Source of the DNA: Spirochaetia bacterium
Lineage (GTDB): Bacteria; Spirochaetota; Spirochaetia; DAHUYW01
Assembly: GCA_030041455.1 (NCBI GenBank)
Contig: JASHNV010000100.1
Location: forward strand, 1 to 37,245
Direction: 5' to 3'
DNA: 37,245 nucleotides
Shown: in pieces, positions 15,846-22,941 of the stretch
Position numbering within the stretch: the first letter of the stretch is position 1
Layout: each line of letters begins with the position of its first letter
Notes under the pieces: generated by a model
What the model saw: the letters and a program-made list of their open reading frames with translations, nothing else
Database searches by the model: none
Told to the model about the DNA's origin: nothing
Made by a program: the position numbers and the translations under genes

Positions 15846-16124
15846 TTACCTCATGGTGTTTCGTCCGGCGGCTTCGGTCTCGCGCCGGCCGGAGGCGGCT
15901 CGGCGGCGGACCGGCGGAACGGGTTCCGGACGCTTCCGCCTTGGAGCGAGATTCCCGGGAAGACGGTGCCGGGCGCGTCGCCCGGGATTACGACGCGAAC
16001 GAAGTCGGCTCAGGAGGAGGAGCGCCGGGTTCCCCCTCGGTCCGGGTGCGCTCTCCTCGATGACCAAGATCGAGACGAGCGGGCTCGCGCCTGAGGCGAC
16101 GACGATGAACGGCATTCGTTTCAC
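15846..16124 (-). other. Interval between AraC and MFS genes with a possible decayed copy of the MFS 5' end
   Basis: The frame opens MKRMPFIVVASGASPL, resembling the MFS start MKRMLYVILAVAFGTNVASPL, and the DNA also matches in the first ~20 and the AGCCCGCTC blocks. After that it becomes Arg/Pro-rich and unlike any protein, ending just before the MFS ribosome site. I read it as non-coding, perhaps a partial duplication. Confidence 0.3.
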
Positions 16125-16133
16125 GATGACCGC

Positions 16134-17168
16134 CTACGGGCGCAACGCGGTCGTGAAGCGGTGGCGGTACTCGCTCGGGGTCGTTCCGAGATCGGCGAGG
16201 AACCGGCGCTGCAGGCTGTCGGCGCTCCCGAAACCGCACGCGGCCGCCACCCCTTCGATGGTCTCGTCATGTTCCTCCAGGCGTCTGCGGGCCTCCTCCA
16301 TCCTGAGCTCCTGCACGTACTTCGCCGGAGTCGTACCCGCCTCGCGCGTGAAGACCCGCGCGAAGTTCCGGGGGCTCATTCCGGCGATCGCCGAGAGCCG
16401 CTCGACCGAGAGCTCCTCGTCGAGGTGCTCATGGATCCAGAGCTCGGCGCGTCCGACCGGCGAGACGCCCGAGCTCTGGCGGCGAAGCGCCGCGCTGAAC
16501 TGCGACTGGCCGCCGGGCCGCTTGAGATAGAGCACCATCGACCGTGCGACGGAGAGCGCAAGGTCGCGGCCGAAGTCCTCCTCCACGAGCGCGAGGGCGA
16601 GGTCCATGCCCGCCGTGACGCCGGCGGACGTATACACGTTCCCGTCCCGGACGTAGATGGCGTCGGGCTCGACGGTCGTTTCGGGATAGCGGCGGGCGAG
16701 CTCCGAAGCGTAGCGCCAGTGTGTCGTCGCGCGGCGGCGTTCGAGAAGCCCCGCCTCGGCAAGCAGGAAGGATCCCGTGCACACCGAGGCGAGCCGCCGG
16801 ACGCTCGGAGCGGTCAGGCGAATCCAGTCGACGAGCTTCCCGTCGAGGGGCTTTCCGCTCGACACGGCCGATCCCGCGACGATGAGTGTGTCGATCTCGC
16901 CGTCGAAGGAGTCGATCGAGTCGGTGCAGATGAGGCCCAAGCCGGTCCGGGACCTCACGATCCCGTCCGGATCGTCTGAGAGGACGCGCACGCGGTAGCA
17001 GTCGGGGGCTCCCGGCGCCCGAAGAGCGCGCTCGGCCCCGGCGCGCGTGAAGACTTGGTGCGGACCGACGATGTCGATGAGGAGCTCGCCGCTTCCGGAC
17101 AGGATCGCCACTGGGATCGGAAGCGATCGGCCGTGTTTTCTTCCATAGGTTCGATGGGGCTGTTTCAT
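16134..17168 (-). CDS. GlxA/FtrA-type AraC family regulator with DJ-1/PfpI domain
   Basis: 344 residues from ATG 17168. Residues about 18-195 form a DJ-1/PfpI-like class I amidotransferase fold (PVAILSGSGELLIDIVGPHQVF; nucleophile-elbow region LASVCTGSFLLAEAGLL with Cys130; TTHW at 148-151). Two AraC helix-turn-helices follow at about 240-340 (LSVERLSAIAGMSPRNFARVF and IEGVAAACGFGSADSLQRRF, ending TTPSEYRHRF). Members sense small amines or metabolites and activate a nearby catabolic or transport gene, here most likely the MFS exporter downstream. The open frame extends 35 codons further, but the promoter at 17176-17203 lies inside that extension, and the DJ-1 strand starts soon after the chosen Met. 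Confidence 0.9.
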   Translation of the reverse strand: MKQPHRTYGRKHGRSLPIPVAILSGSGELLIDIVGPHQVFTRAGAERALRAPGAPDCYRVRVLSDDPDGIVRSRTGLGLICTDSIDSFDGEIDTLIVAGSAVSSGKPLDGKLVDWIRLTAPSVRRLASVCTGSFLLAEAGLLERRRATTHWRYASELARRYPETTVEPDAIYVRDGNVYTSAGVTAGMDLALALVEEDFGRDLALSVARSMVLYLKRPGGQSQFSAALRRQSSGVSPVGRAELWIHEHLDEELSVERLSAIAGMSPRNFARVFTREAGTTPAKYVQELRMEEARRRLEEHDETIEGVAAACGFGSADSLQRRFLADLGTTPSEYRHRFTTALRP

Positions 17169-17175
17169 TCCTCGA

Positions 17176-17203
17176 ATATAATCGATCGAGGTATTGGCAG
17201 CAA
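17176..17203 (-). promoter_or_regulatory. Promoter of the AraC-family gene, with inverted repeat
   Basis: Minus strand TTGCTG (17203-17198), 16 bp, TTATAT (17181-17176), only 7 nt from the ATG, so the transcript would be leaderless or nearly so. CCTCGA-N10-TCGAGG (17170-17191) brackets the -10 and could be an autoregulatory site. Confidence 0.45.
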
Positions 17204-17680
17204 TGACAATTATGCCGCATTTTCTGCCAAAAGAGGAAGAACGGAGGACGGGACGGACAGCAAGCTCTCTCAAAGGGCATCTAGTCTTCCCAATCGCCCC
17301 TGCCCGAGGAGCCGCCTCGAACCTCGCGCTGTCCAGGCCGGAGGGGACGGCGGAGACGGTCGGGGCCTCGTTTCGGCCGCCGACAGGACGTAAGAAACTA
17401 TCTCTGAACGTAGTTTGGTCGTATGGTGGATTCTATTCCTTGGAAGGGCACAAGGACGGAAGCCTCGGTTTCCGACCCTGTAGGAGGTTCCCGACGTTGG
17501 AGGGGACCGCATGCAGCCCATTCGTGACGCACTGCTCCTCCTTCCCGCCCGACCTCTTCATTGTCTATTGTCTACGGACTCATGTGGGCCCCTACAAAAG
17601 GCTTGGCGGCCAACAATGTTCCCGTGCGCGCCGGTTCCGTAGGTCGCTTTTTAACCATAAACCTCTATTCCCTCCAAAGT
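17204..17680. other. Gene-free stretch
   Basis: No frame on either strand gives a protein-like sequence, and no RNA gene was recognised. Base composition becomes less GC-rich from about 17400 on (runs such as aaactatctctgaacgtag and taaccataaacctctattcc), unlike the flanking genes. It is the left edge of a decayed, possibly acquired segment. Confidence 0.5.
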
Positions 17681-17703
17681 AAAGGGGACATCATGTCCCC
17701 TTT
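17681..17703. repeat. 23-bp near-perfect palindrome (REP-like)
   Basis: AAAGGGGACAT-C-ATGTCCCCTTT, 11-bp arms around one base, followed by one further T and CCCC. GGGGACA/TGTCCCC palindromes are often seen as dispersed elements in bacteria, commonly near RAYT-type transposases (from memory). A single copy is present here, so its repeat status is inferred. As a transcript end it lacks an adequate T-run. Confidence 0.45.
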
Positions 17704-17849
17704 TCCCCACCAACCGCTATCAGCTTCAGCTCTCCCGCCGACGCCCGCCTCGCCCTGTCCACCGCATTTTTCTCTCTGATCGCGACGACCGCTTGACCAG
17801 CGTCATCGCCAATCACCGTGATTCGGTCGATGAAGATGATATCGAGCTC

Positions 17850-18150
17850 GCCATGCCTTCTCGTGGAAGCTTTTCTGGCGAAGCGCTTGCTCTTCAAGCG
17901 CGGGCGTTGATGGTCCGATCGGGGATCGCGGAGGCTCTGCGGGCGGCCCTCGCCCAAGACGGGACGAGGCCCCACCGCGCGAGGCGCACGGTCTTTTTCT
18001 CGCTGCGGCCGACCGACAACTCGGGATGGGCGAAATCCGAGGTGACGTAGTACGCTGACAGCAGAGCGAGGGAGGGCTCTCGGGGTCGCCGAGGAACGCC
18101 TCCATCTGTTGACCGGCTCGAGGTCCGTCCAGAGACATCAGAAAACACAT
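17850..18150 (-). pseudogene. Frameshifted SRAP (YedK/HMCES-like) DNA-protein crosslink protein remnant
   Basis: Three pieces in different frames line up with the SRAP family. Piece 1 is ATG 18150, MCFLMSLDGPRAGQQMEAFLGD, where Cys2 is the catalytic residue exposed after Met removal. Piece 2 is SAYYVTSDFAHPELSV then TVRLARWGLVPSWARA and TINARA, the signature WGLxPSW...NARAET core, ending at TGA 17894-17896. Piece 3, after removing one T, is AEEQALRQKSFHEKAW, equivalent to the AETxxEKPSFREAW region. At least two frameshifts (about 18060-18090 and 17896) and loss of the C-terminal half make it non-functional. The first residues resemble the MCF-starting SRAP branch. Intact members form a thiazolidine link with abasic sites in single-stranded DNA. 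It is divergent from the NYN gene. Confidence 0.7.
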
Positions 18151-18175
18151 GTGCCAGAAACGCTCGCCAAAACAC

Positions 18176-18204
18176 TTGACGTCGGGGCCGATATTCCCGA
18201 TACT
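18176..18204 (+). promoter_or_regulatory. Promoter of the NYN gene leader
   Basis: TTGACG (18176-18181), 17 bp, GATACT (18199-18204); start expected near 18210, giving a 130-nt leader before ATG 18341. Confidence 0.6.
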
Positions 18205-18209
18205 TACCT

Positions 18210-18321
18210 GGATGTATCCGCCCTGTCGTTCCGTAAAGCGCAGATATCTGCGCGGAGGATGACAGGAATAAATGACCAAGTGGAAAACGAAGGGCTGTCA
18301 AATGTGGCAGCCCTTTTTTTT
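18210..18321 (+). ncRNA. Candidate structured leader RNA / small RNA ending at an intrinsic terminator
   Basis: From the predicted start to the T-run is about 110 nt. It contains a long hairpin at 18222-18266: outer stem CCTGTC with GACAGG, extended by a G-T wobble and TCC/GGA-type pairs, and an inner perfect 16-bp palindrome GCGCAGATATCTGCGC (18238-18253). A terminator hairpin follows. This unit could be a free small RNA or a cis-acting attenuator for the NYN gene. It matches no riboswitch class that I recognise. Support comes only from promoter, structure and terminator being correctly ordered. Confidence 0.45.
18291..18321 (+). terminator. Intrinsic terminator inside the NYN gene leader
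   Basis: AGGGCTGTCA-AATG-TGGCAGCCCT (one G-T wobble in the stem) followed by eight T (18314-18321). It sits only 8 nt before the NYN Shine-Dalgarno sequence. An ATG at 18272 with AGGA upstream opens a frame that crosses this hairpin and runs in phase into NYN, so translation could affect termination. Confidence 0.8.
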
Positions 18322-18340
18322 GCGAAAAGGGGAGGCTCCG

Positions 18341-18898
18341 ATGGGAGATTCCGTTGCCATCTTCATCGACGGCGGATACCTCGAAAAGGTTCTCAAAGAA
18401 GACTTCGGACAACCCAAGGTCGATTTCAAGAAGCTATCCCTCGAAATCGTCCGACAGGTCGGCGGAGGCCGCACCCTCTACCGCACCTACTATTACAACT
18501 GCCCTCCTTTCCAAAGCTCTGTCCCCACCGACGAGGAGAGACGTCGTCTCGCAAGCCAGGAATCCTTCATTCATGCCCTTAAGCAGCCATCCAGACTCGA
18601 AATCCGCATGGGCCGACTCGTCAGAAGGGGCCAGCCCGGCGCCTACACCTATGAGCAAAAGCAAGTCGACATGCTGCTCGGAATCGACGTTGTTCGACTC
18701 GTCGCCTCACGGGCGATCTCGGATGTCGCTATAATTGCCGGCGACAGCGATTTCGTCCCGGCTCTTCAGGTCGCAAAAAACGACGGGGCGATTGTCCACC
18801 TTTTTCACGGCAAGAATCCACATCTGGAACTTCGCGACCTCTCCGACGAACACCACTTGATCGACCAAGACTTTATCAAAGCCATTTCGATGTACTAA
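18341..18898 (+). CDS. NYN-domain (LabA/DUF88-like) ribonuclease
   Basis: 185 residues forming one PIN-like NYN domain. IFIDGGYL gives the first acidic residue (Asp10). EQKQVDMLLGIDVVRLV supplies Asp110 and Asp116, and VAIIAGDSDFVPAL supplies Asp135 and Asp137. This is the metal-binding Asp set expected of a nuclease. YEQKQVDMLLGIDVV is the KGVDVxLAxDxV motif of the LabA/DUF88 group. I chose ATG 18341 because GGGGAGG lies 5 nt upstream. An in-frame ATG at 18272 would add a Lys/Trp-rich 23 residues over the terminator. Codon use is visibly less GC-biased than in neighbouring genes, suggesting transfer. Its immediate surroundings are decayed DNA. RNA target unknown; a defence or RNA-turnover role is possible but unproven. 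Confidence 0.88.
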   Translation: MGDSVAIFIDGGYLEKVLKEDFGQPKVDFKKLSLEIVRQVGGGRTLYRTYYYNCPPFQSSVPTDEERRRLASQESFIHALKQPSRLEIRMGRLVRRGQPGAYTYEQKQVDMLLGIDVVRLVASRAISDVAIIAGDSDFVPALQVAKNDGAIVHLFHGKNPHLELRDLSDEHHLIDQDFIKAISMY

Positions 18899-19267
18899 GA
18901 GTATCGCTATTCGACGTCGGCATCGGACTCCAGTATCTTGTAACGTACGGTTCCTTGCAAAACACCAAGCGTATTGCCGAGCGGACCGCGTATCTCGCAG
19001 CAAGGCTCAAGGGAAGCGGTCGTACGGCATAGAAATGCGGTCAGAGGCAGTGCGATCGCAGATAGGATCATCCCCCGGCGACCGGCCCTTTCGGGCCGAC
19101 AGAACGCCGGGTCTTTTAACCCCACCCGGCCGCGGGTCAACCGACCTTTCCCGTCGATTGCCTTTTCGCCGCGCTTCAAGTATCGTACCCGGTCTCAGCC
19201 GCCGATTTCGGTCGGGCCATCGAGGCGACCGTGACGCCACGGGTCCGGGGACCACGAAGGAACATCG
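18899..19267. other. Intergenic region after the NYN gene
   Basis: No firm gene. A minus-strand frame 19071-18907 (54 codons: hydrophobic start MILSAIALPLTAFL, later PCCEIRGPLGNTLG) might be a small gene or fragment but has no ribosome site and no family I know. A CGGCCC-TTTC-GGGCCG hairpin (19083-19098) has no T-run. GC content returns to the high background from about 19080. Confidence 0.4.
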
Positions 19268-20467
19268 ATGGGAAGCTCTACTTCGCGATTCATCGAGCGC
19301 CGCTACCGGATAATCTTCTGGCCGATTCTCGTAGCCTGCGCGACGTTCGGCACGAGCTATACGACGATCGGGGCCCTCCTCCCGAGGGTGCTTTCGGAGT
19401 TCGGCTGGACGTTCACGCTGGCCGGCTTGGTCATCGCCGCCAATTCGGTGGGCTATTTCACCTCGACGCTTCTGTGCGGCGTCCTCGTCCACCGGTTCGG
19501 CCTGAAGCCTGTCGTCGTGGTCGGACTTGTCCTCCAGGCGGCGAGCCTTTTCCTCTTCGGCACGACTCCGAGCGCGGCGCAAAACGCCTTCCTGAGCTTT
19601 TTCATCGGCGTCGGCGGAGGGGCGGTGGAGGTCACCATCAACTCGAGCGCCGTGCGGATGGAGCGTCCGGGCCAGAGCCACCTGATGAGCTTCATTCACG
19701 CCTCCTTCTCGGTCGGCGCGATCGTCGGTCCTGTCGTGATCGGCCTCATCGTATCGCGAGAGCTTCCCTGGCAGGGGGTCTATCGTGCCCTCGGCCTCGT
19801 CTCCCTCGCGATCGCGCTCCTCATGGCGCTCCTGCCCTTTCGCGTGCTTCGTTACGGGCGGGAGCCGGGACACGACGGAACGGCGCTTCCGGCGCTCTTC
19901 TCCCGCCCGCTTCTCTTCCTCGCGTTCTTCGCCCTGTTTCTGTACGTCGGGTTCGAGACGGGGATTACGAATTGGCTCTCGGAGTATTTTGTCAGGGTGC
20001 TCGGTACGCCCGCGCCCGTCGGCGCCTTCATGGTGGCGCTCTTCTGGGCGGGCATCCTCGTCGGCAGGGTGGTCCTCCCGGTCGCCTATCGCGGCGGGCG
20101 CCAGGCGGAGGTGCTCGTCGGTCTCGCCGGGCTCTACACGGTGTCGCTCGTCGCGGGGCTCCTCGTGCATTCCCCCGGACCGGCGGGCCTCTTCTTTTTC
20201 CTCGCGAGCCTCGGCTGCTCCGCGGTGTACCCCATCGTCATGACGCTGCTTGGGCGCCACTTCAGCGAGGCCCAGAGCGTCGCGGTCGGATTCGTCACCA
20301 CCGGAGGCGGGGTCGGCATGCTCGTCTTCCCGCTCGCCATGGCGGGCGTCGCGGAGCGCTCCGGCCTCCGCGCGGGGTTCCTCCTCTACGCCCTGATGGG
20401 CGCGGCGCTCTTCGCGCTCGCCCTCTTCATCCGGCGGGAGATCGAGGCTCGTCGGGAGGTGCGATAG
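19268..20467 (+). CDS. MFS permease, sugar (FucP/NanT-like) type
   Basis: 399 residues, about 12 membrane helices. GVLVHRFGLKPVVVVGLVLQA is motif A of the first half; GVGGGAVEVTINSSAV follows and resembles the NP(x)N-type fourth helix of the fucose-permease branch. HASFSVGAIVGPVVIGLIV and YPIVMTLLGRHFSEAQSVAVGFVTTGGGVGMLVFPLAM add the equivalent segments of the second half, where SxGCxxxYPxxM is typical of this branch. AAGGA 7 nt ahead of ATG 19268 fixes the start. It is an isolated gene between the decayed segment and a convergent DUF4097 gene, so nothing local names the substrate; a sugar is inferred from the family. Confidence 0.88.
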   Translation: MGSSTSRFIERRYRIIFWPILVACATFGTSYTTIGALLPRVLSEFGWTFTLAGLVIAANSVGYFTSTLLCGVLVHRFGLKPVVVVGLVLQAASLFLFGTTPSAAQNAFLSFFIGVGGGAVEVTINSSAVRMERPGQSHLMSFIHASFSVGAIVGPVVIGLIVSRELPWQGVYRALGLVSLAIALLMALLPFRVLRYGREPGHDGTALPALFSRPLLFLAFFALFLYVGFETGITNWLSEYFVRVLGTPAPVGAFMVALFWAGILVGRVVLPVAYRGGRQAEVLVGLAGLYTVSLVAGLLVHSPGPAGLFFFLASLGCSAVYPIVMTLLGRHFSEAQSVAVGFVTTGGGVGMLVFPLAMAGVAERSGLRAGFLLYALMGAALFALALFIRREIEARREVR

Positions 20468-20483
20468 CGCGGGCCTCCGATCG

Positions 20484-21638
20484 CTACAGCGGCTTCACCG
20501 CGATATTGCCCGACCGGGTCGAGAGCTCGACGGTACCGCTTGCGCCGTTGAGGACGCCCCGAACGCGTCGATCGCCGCGCTCCGCGTACTCAAGCGGAAG
20601 CCCGCAGTCGATGTCGCCGCTTCCGGTCTCCGCGGCGAGCTTGAAGGACGCATCGGCCGGGAGCTTCAGGCGGAGGTCGCCGCTCACGGATTTCAAGTTG
20701 ACCGAGGAGCGCTCCTCCGGGCGGAGCTCGACGCGAACGTCGCCGCTCACCGAGTGGCAGCTCACGGTGCTGGCGCGGTGGGAGAGCACCGTGATCCCGC
20801 CGCTCACCGCGGCGGCGCGGAGGGCGCCCGAGCAGCCTTCGATCTCGAGATCGCCGCTCTTTGAGTCCGCGACGAGGTCTCCGGCGACGCCTTTCGCCGT
20901 CAGGTCGCCCGAAAGGCTCCAAAGCCGAGCGTTGCCTTCCGTGCCGGCGACGGAGAGGTCTCCGCTCATGCTCTTCAGATCGACCTCCATCGCCCGGGGA
21001 ACCGAGATTTCGAAGTCGACCTTGTAGCGGCTCCTCGCCCATCGGGGGCCCGGCGCGTGCTTGATCACGAGGGCGTCGCCCTCGCGCGAGGCGGCGATCT
21101 CGACGCCGTCGGCGAACTCCTGCGCGGCGGCGCGATCGGGGCCCCAAGCCGAGACCCGCGCGTGGACCACGACCTCGGACGTCTCGGCGGCTGTGACTGT
21201 GGCGTTGCCCCAGGAATTGGACAGCGTCAGGCCTCGAAGGCCGGAGCTCGACACGCGGGACTCCTTGACCGCCTCGGCGCGCGCCTTTCCGAAAATTCTT
21301 CCGAGGTGGCCCTCGAAGTCCATCTTGGGAAAGTTCTTCGCCGCCTCGCGCAAGGACTGCTCGAAGCCCTTGAAGGCCTCCTGGAAGCTCGATTGAATGG
21401 GCGAGAAGTCGAAGTCGAAGCTCGACCAGCCCGGTCCGGGACGATGCCCTCCGCGGGCCCAATCGTGTCCATGGCGCCAGTGGCCCCTGCCGCCGCTCGC
21501 CTCGCCGGGACCCTCGCTCCGGGTTCCTTCGCCCGACTCTTCGCCTTCGTTGAGTGCGTCGAGCAGGAGCTCCGCCTCCTCCACGGTGATCCGGCCCTCT
21601 TTGACCATTTTGAGGATCTTTGCGCGCTCTTCGCTCAT
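20484..21638 (-). CDS. YvlB-like protein: SHOCT-like N-terminus and DUF4097 beta-repeat domain
   Basis: 384 residues from ATG 21638, which has AGGAGG upstream. Residues 1-30 (MSEERAKILKMVKEGRITVEEAELLLDAL) are the short two-helix module also found at the start of Bacillus YvlB. A His/Gly/Trp-rich linker follows (about 45-75), then a helical stretch. From about 150 to the end is a right-handed beta-repeat (DUF4097) with many SGDL/SGDV/SGDI turns spaced 15-25 residues apart. No signal peptide or transmembrane helix is present. The family is linked to envelope stress in Firmicutes, but its biochemical function is not known. A good promoter (21658-21686) precedes it. It is divergent from the Smr gene. 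Confidence 0.88.
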   Translation of the reverse strand: MSEERAKILKMVKEGRITVEEAELLLDALNEGEESGEGTRSEGPGEASGGRGHWRHGHDWARGGHRPGPGWSSFDFDFSPIQSSFQEAFKGFEQSLREAAKNFPKMDFEGHLGRIFGKARAEAVKESRVSSSGLRGLTLSNSWGNATVTAAETSEVVVHARVSAWGPDRAAAQEFADGVEIAASREGDALVIKHAPGPRWARSRYKVDFEISVPRAMEVDLKSMSGDLSVAGTEGNARLWSLSGDLTAKGVAGDLVADSKSGDLEIEGCSGALRAAAVSGGITVLSHRASTVSCHSVSGDVRVELRPEERSSVNLKSVSGDLRLKLPADASFKLAAETGSGDIDCGLPLEYAERGDRRVRGVLNGASGTVELSTRSGNIAVKPL

Positions 21639-21657
21639 ACCGGCCTCCTGATTAACA

Positions 21658-21686
21658 ATCTTAATAACGATCCGGTTGAAAATCAA
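21658..21686 (-). promoter_or_regulatory. Promoter of the DUF4097 gene
   Basis: Minus strand TTGATT (21686-21681), 17 bp, TAAGAT (21663-21658), in an AT-rich patch; AGGAGG and ATG 21638 follow. Confidence 0.6.
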
Positions 21687-21729
21687 GAAATTTAACTCCA
21701 TGGTGCAGTTTTTTAATATTGCGCTCCGC

Positions 21730-21758
21730 TTGACCGACTCACCGTTCGCTAGTAGCTT
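21730..21758 (+). promoter_or_regulatory. Promoter of the Smr-domain gene
   Basis: TTGACC (21730-21735), 17 bp, TAGCTT (21753-21758). ATG 21769 is 10 nt further on without a Shine-Dalgarno sequence, so the mRNA may be leaderless. The same hexamer pair style occurs at fabD. Confidence 0.5.
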
Positions 21759-21768
21759 ACAGTCCACC

Positions 21769-22152
21769 ATGGACTACGCGAAGGCTCTCGGCGAGTGGCT
21801 CGATCGACATCCTCCGGTCCCCAAGGAGCCGGAGGAGGAGCCGTCGAGACGAGCGCTCGGAGAGGAGCGGCGGGCGCTCCGAAGGCTCCGGCCCGAGGCT
21901 CGGCTCGACCTCCACGGGCTCACGGTCGAGGAGGCGCTCGGCCGCGCCGACCGGTTCTTACGCGATTCCAAGGCTCAAGGCTTCCGGAAGGTGCTCATCA
22001 TCCACGGGAAGGGCAACCACTCCGCCCAAGGACGCGGGGTTCTCCGCGAGAAGGTGCGCGAGCTCGTGAGAAATCATCCATTATCGGGGGAGACAGGCGT
22101 GCCCGATCCCGCCGAAGGGGGCGACGGAGCGATCTGGGTGATCGTTCGGTGA
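21769..22152 (+). CDS. Small Smr-domain protein (putative endonuclease)
   Basis: 127 residues. The Smr core runs from LDLHGLTVEEALGRADRFL (46-64; LDLHG holds the conserved His49) to KVLIIHGKGNHSAQGRGVLREKV (74-96; HGKGxHS and GxLR motifs), with a charged N-terminal helix before it. Stand-alone Smr proteins of this size are related to YdaL/SmrA/SmrB; MutS2- and SmrB-type Smr domains cut DNA or mRNA on collided ribosomes. ATG 21769 is chosen because the promoter lies just upstream. The longer frame would start before the promoter. Convergent with infA, 12 nt between stops. Confidence 0.88.
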   Translation: MDYAKALGEWLDRHPPVPKEPEEEPSRRALGEERRALRRLRPEARLDLHGLTVEEALGRADRFLRDSKAQGFRKVLIIHGKGNHSAQGRGVLREKVRELVRNHPLSGETGVPDPAEGGDGAIWVIVR

Positions 22153-22164
22153 CGGGGCGCGGTA

Positions 22165-22383
22165 TCAGCGCTCGCGGTAGATGATTCGACCGCGAGTCAA
22201 ATCGTAGGGAGAGAGCGCGACCCTGACTTTGTCGCCGGGTACGATGCGGATATAGTGCTTTCTCATTTTGCCCGACAGGTGGGCGAGGATGACGTGTCCG
22301 TTCTTCAACTCAACGCGGAACATGGTGTTCGGGAGAGACTCTTTGACGATGCCCTCAACTTCGATTGCTTCCTCTTTTGCCAC
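22165..22383 (-). CDS. infA: Translation initiation factor IF-1
   Basis: 72 residues, the exact usual length, one OB-fold S1 domain: [57 protein letters not shown]. These blocks are nearly invariant in IF-1. It binds the 30S A site during initiation. Start codon is GTG at 22383 with GGGAGG 5 nt upstream. The gene stands alone, not in the ribosomal protein operon, and is divergent from a DksA/TraR gene. A strong promoter is at 22407-22435. Confidence 0.97.
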   Translation of the reverse strand: MAKEEAIEVEGIVKESLPNTMFRVELKNGHVILAHLSGKMRKHYIRIVPGDKVRVALSPYDLTRGRIIYRER

Positions 22384-22406
22384 TCACGCCTCCCGATGGT
22401 CGTCCC

Positions 22407-22435
22407 ATACTATGGAGACGAAAGTAGTTTGTCAA
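22407..22435 (-). promoter_or_regulatory. Promoter of infA
   Basis: Minus strand TTGACA (22435-22430), 17 bp, TAGTAT (22412-22407), start near 22400, 17 nt before the GTG. Confidence 0.75.
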
Positions 22436-22500
22436 CGTATCCCGGCCGGAGCGGGAGGCCCGGACGGGACGATTGCGGAAAATGGAAGTTCTTGACTTTT

Positions 22501-22523
22501 CCAACCATATCGTACATGGTTGG
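22501..22523. promoter_or_regulatory. Inverted repeat upstream of the DksA/TraR gene
   Basis: CCAACCAT-N7-ATGGTTGG, perfect 8-bp arms. TTGACT (22492-22497) lies just before it, but no good -10 is found at 16-18 bp, so the promoter is undefined. The repeat could be an operator over the promoter or a leader hairpin. Confidence 0.5.
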
Positions 22524-22557
22524 TTTTCCAAAAATCCCGGGTTGGAAGGTTACCGGT

Positions 22558-22914
22558 ATGGAGAAGACTTTTATCGAAGGTCAGAAGGAATCTCTCCTGC
22601 GACTCAAGGAAGAGATCATTGAGAATCTGATCGCCGAAAGCGCGGATTTCAAGACTCTCGTTGAGGATATGGACCCGAAAGACCTGGTGGATGTCGCGGC
22701 CGACGATATAGACCGCAAGACCCTCGACACGCTGAGCTCGAAGGACATCAAGCGGCTTCGCCTCATCGACTCGGCGCTTGCGAGGATCCAGAACGGCCGC
22801 TACGGCCTGTGCATGAAGTGCAACAAAAAAATCCCGAAGGAGCGTCTCGAGGCGATTCCCTACGCGCTCATGTGCATCGAGTGCCAGACCTCCGACGAGC
22901 GGCGCAATCGGTAG
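22558..22914 (+). CDS. DksA/TraR family zinc-finger protein
   Basis: 118 residues. A coiled-coil N-terminal half carries DLVDVA (42-47), matching the DxxDxA tip motif that reaches into the RNA polymerase secondary channel. It is followed by a C4 zinc finger, YGLCMKC (Cys85, Cys88) and MCIEC (Cys106, Cys109), with the family's IPxxRLEAxPxAxxC spacing. Start ATG 22558 has GGAAGGT upstream; the longer frame overlaps the infA promoter region and is rejected. Shorter than E. coli DksA (151 residues), as in other short DksA-like proteins. Likely a transcription modulator with ppGpp. A neighbouring infA and DksA-like gene is something I recall from Treponema, unverified here. Confidence 0.9.
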   Translation: MEKTFIEGQKESLLRLKEEIIENLIAESADFKTLVEDMDPKDLVDVAADDIDRKTLDTLSSKDIKRLRLIDSALARIQNGRYGLCMKCNKKIPKERLEAIPYALMCIECQTSDERRNR

Positions 22915-22941
22915 CGACCCCGAAAAGCGCCGAATTAAGTC

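Noticed and set aside
17140-17160. GGTTCGA-type tRNA T-loop look-alike
   Set aside because: Flanks do not form a T stem, and no acceptor or anticodon arm could be drawn. Other GGTTCGA occurrences lie in protein genes.
17691-17860. Minus-strand phrase HGELDII...AVVAIREKNA resembling the start of a YraN-type endonuclease
   Set aside because: Only a few residues agree (GELDII), the expected EVK motif is absent, and it borders the SRAP remnant in another frame. Probably chance.
18272-18340. Extended start for the NYN protein at ATG 18272
   Set aside because: It would place a strong terminator inside the coding region and add a non-conserved Lys/Trp-rich stretch. GGGGAGG before ATG 18341 is the better start; the alternative is kept as a possible leader ORF.
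18907-19071. Small 54-codon minus-strand frame
   Set aside because: No ribosome site, no family recognised; reported only inside the intergenic entry.
19083-19098. CGGCCC-TTTC-GGGCCG hairpin as terminator of the NYN gene
   Set aside because: No T-run and nearly 190 bp after the stop.
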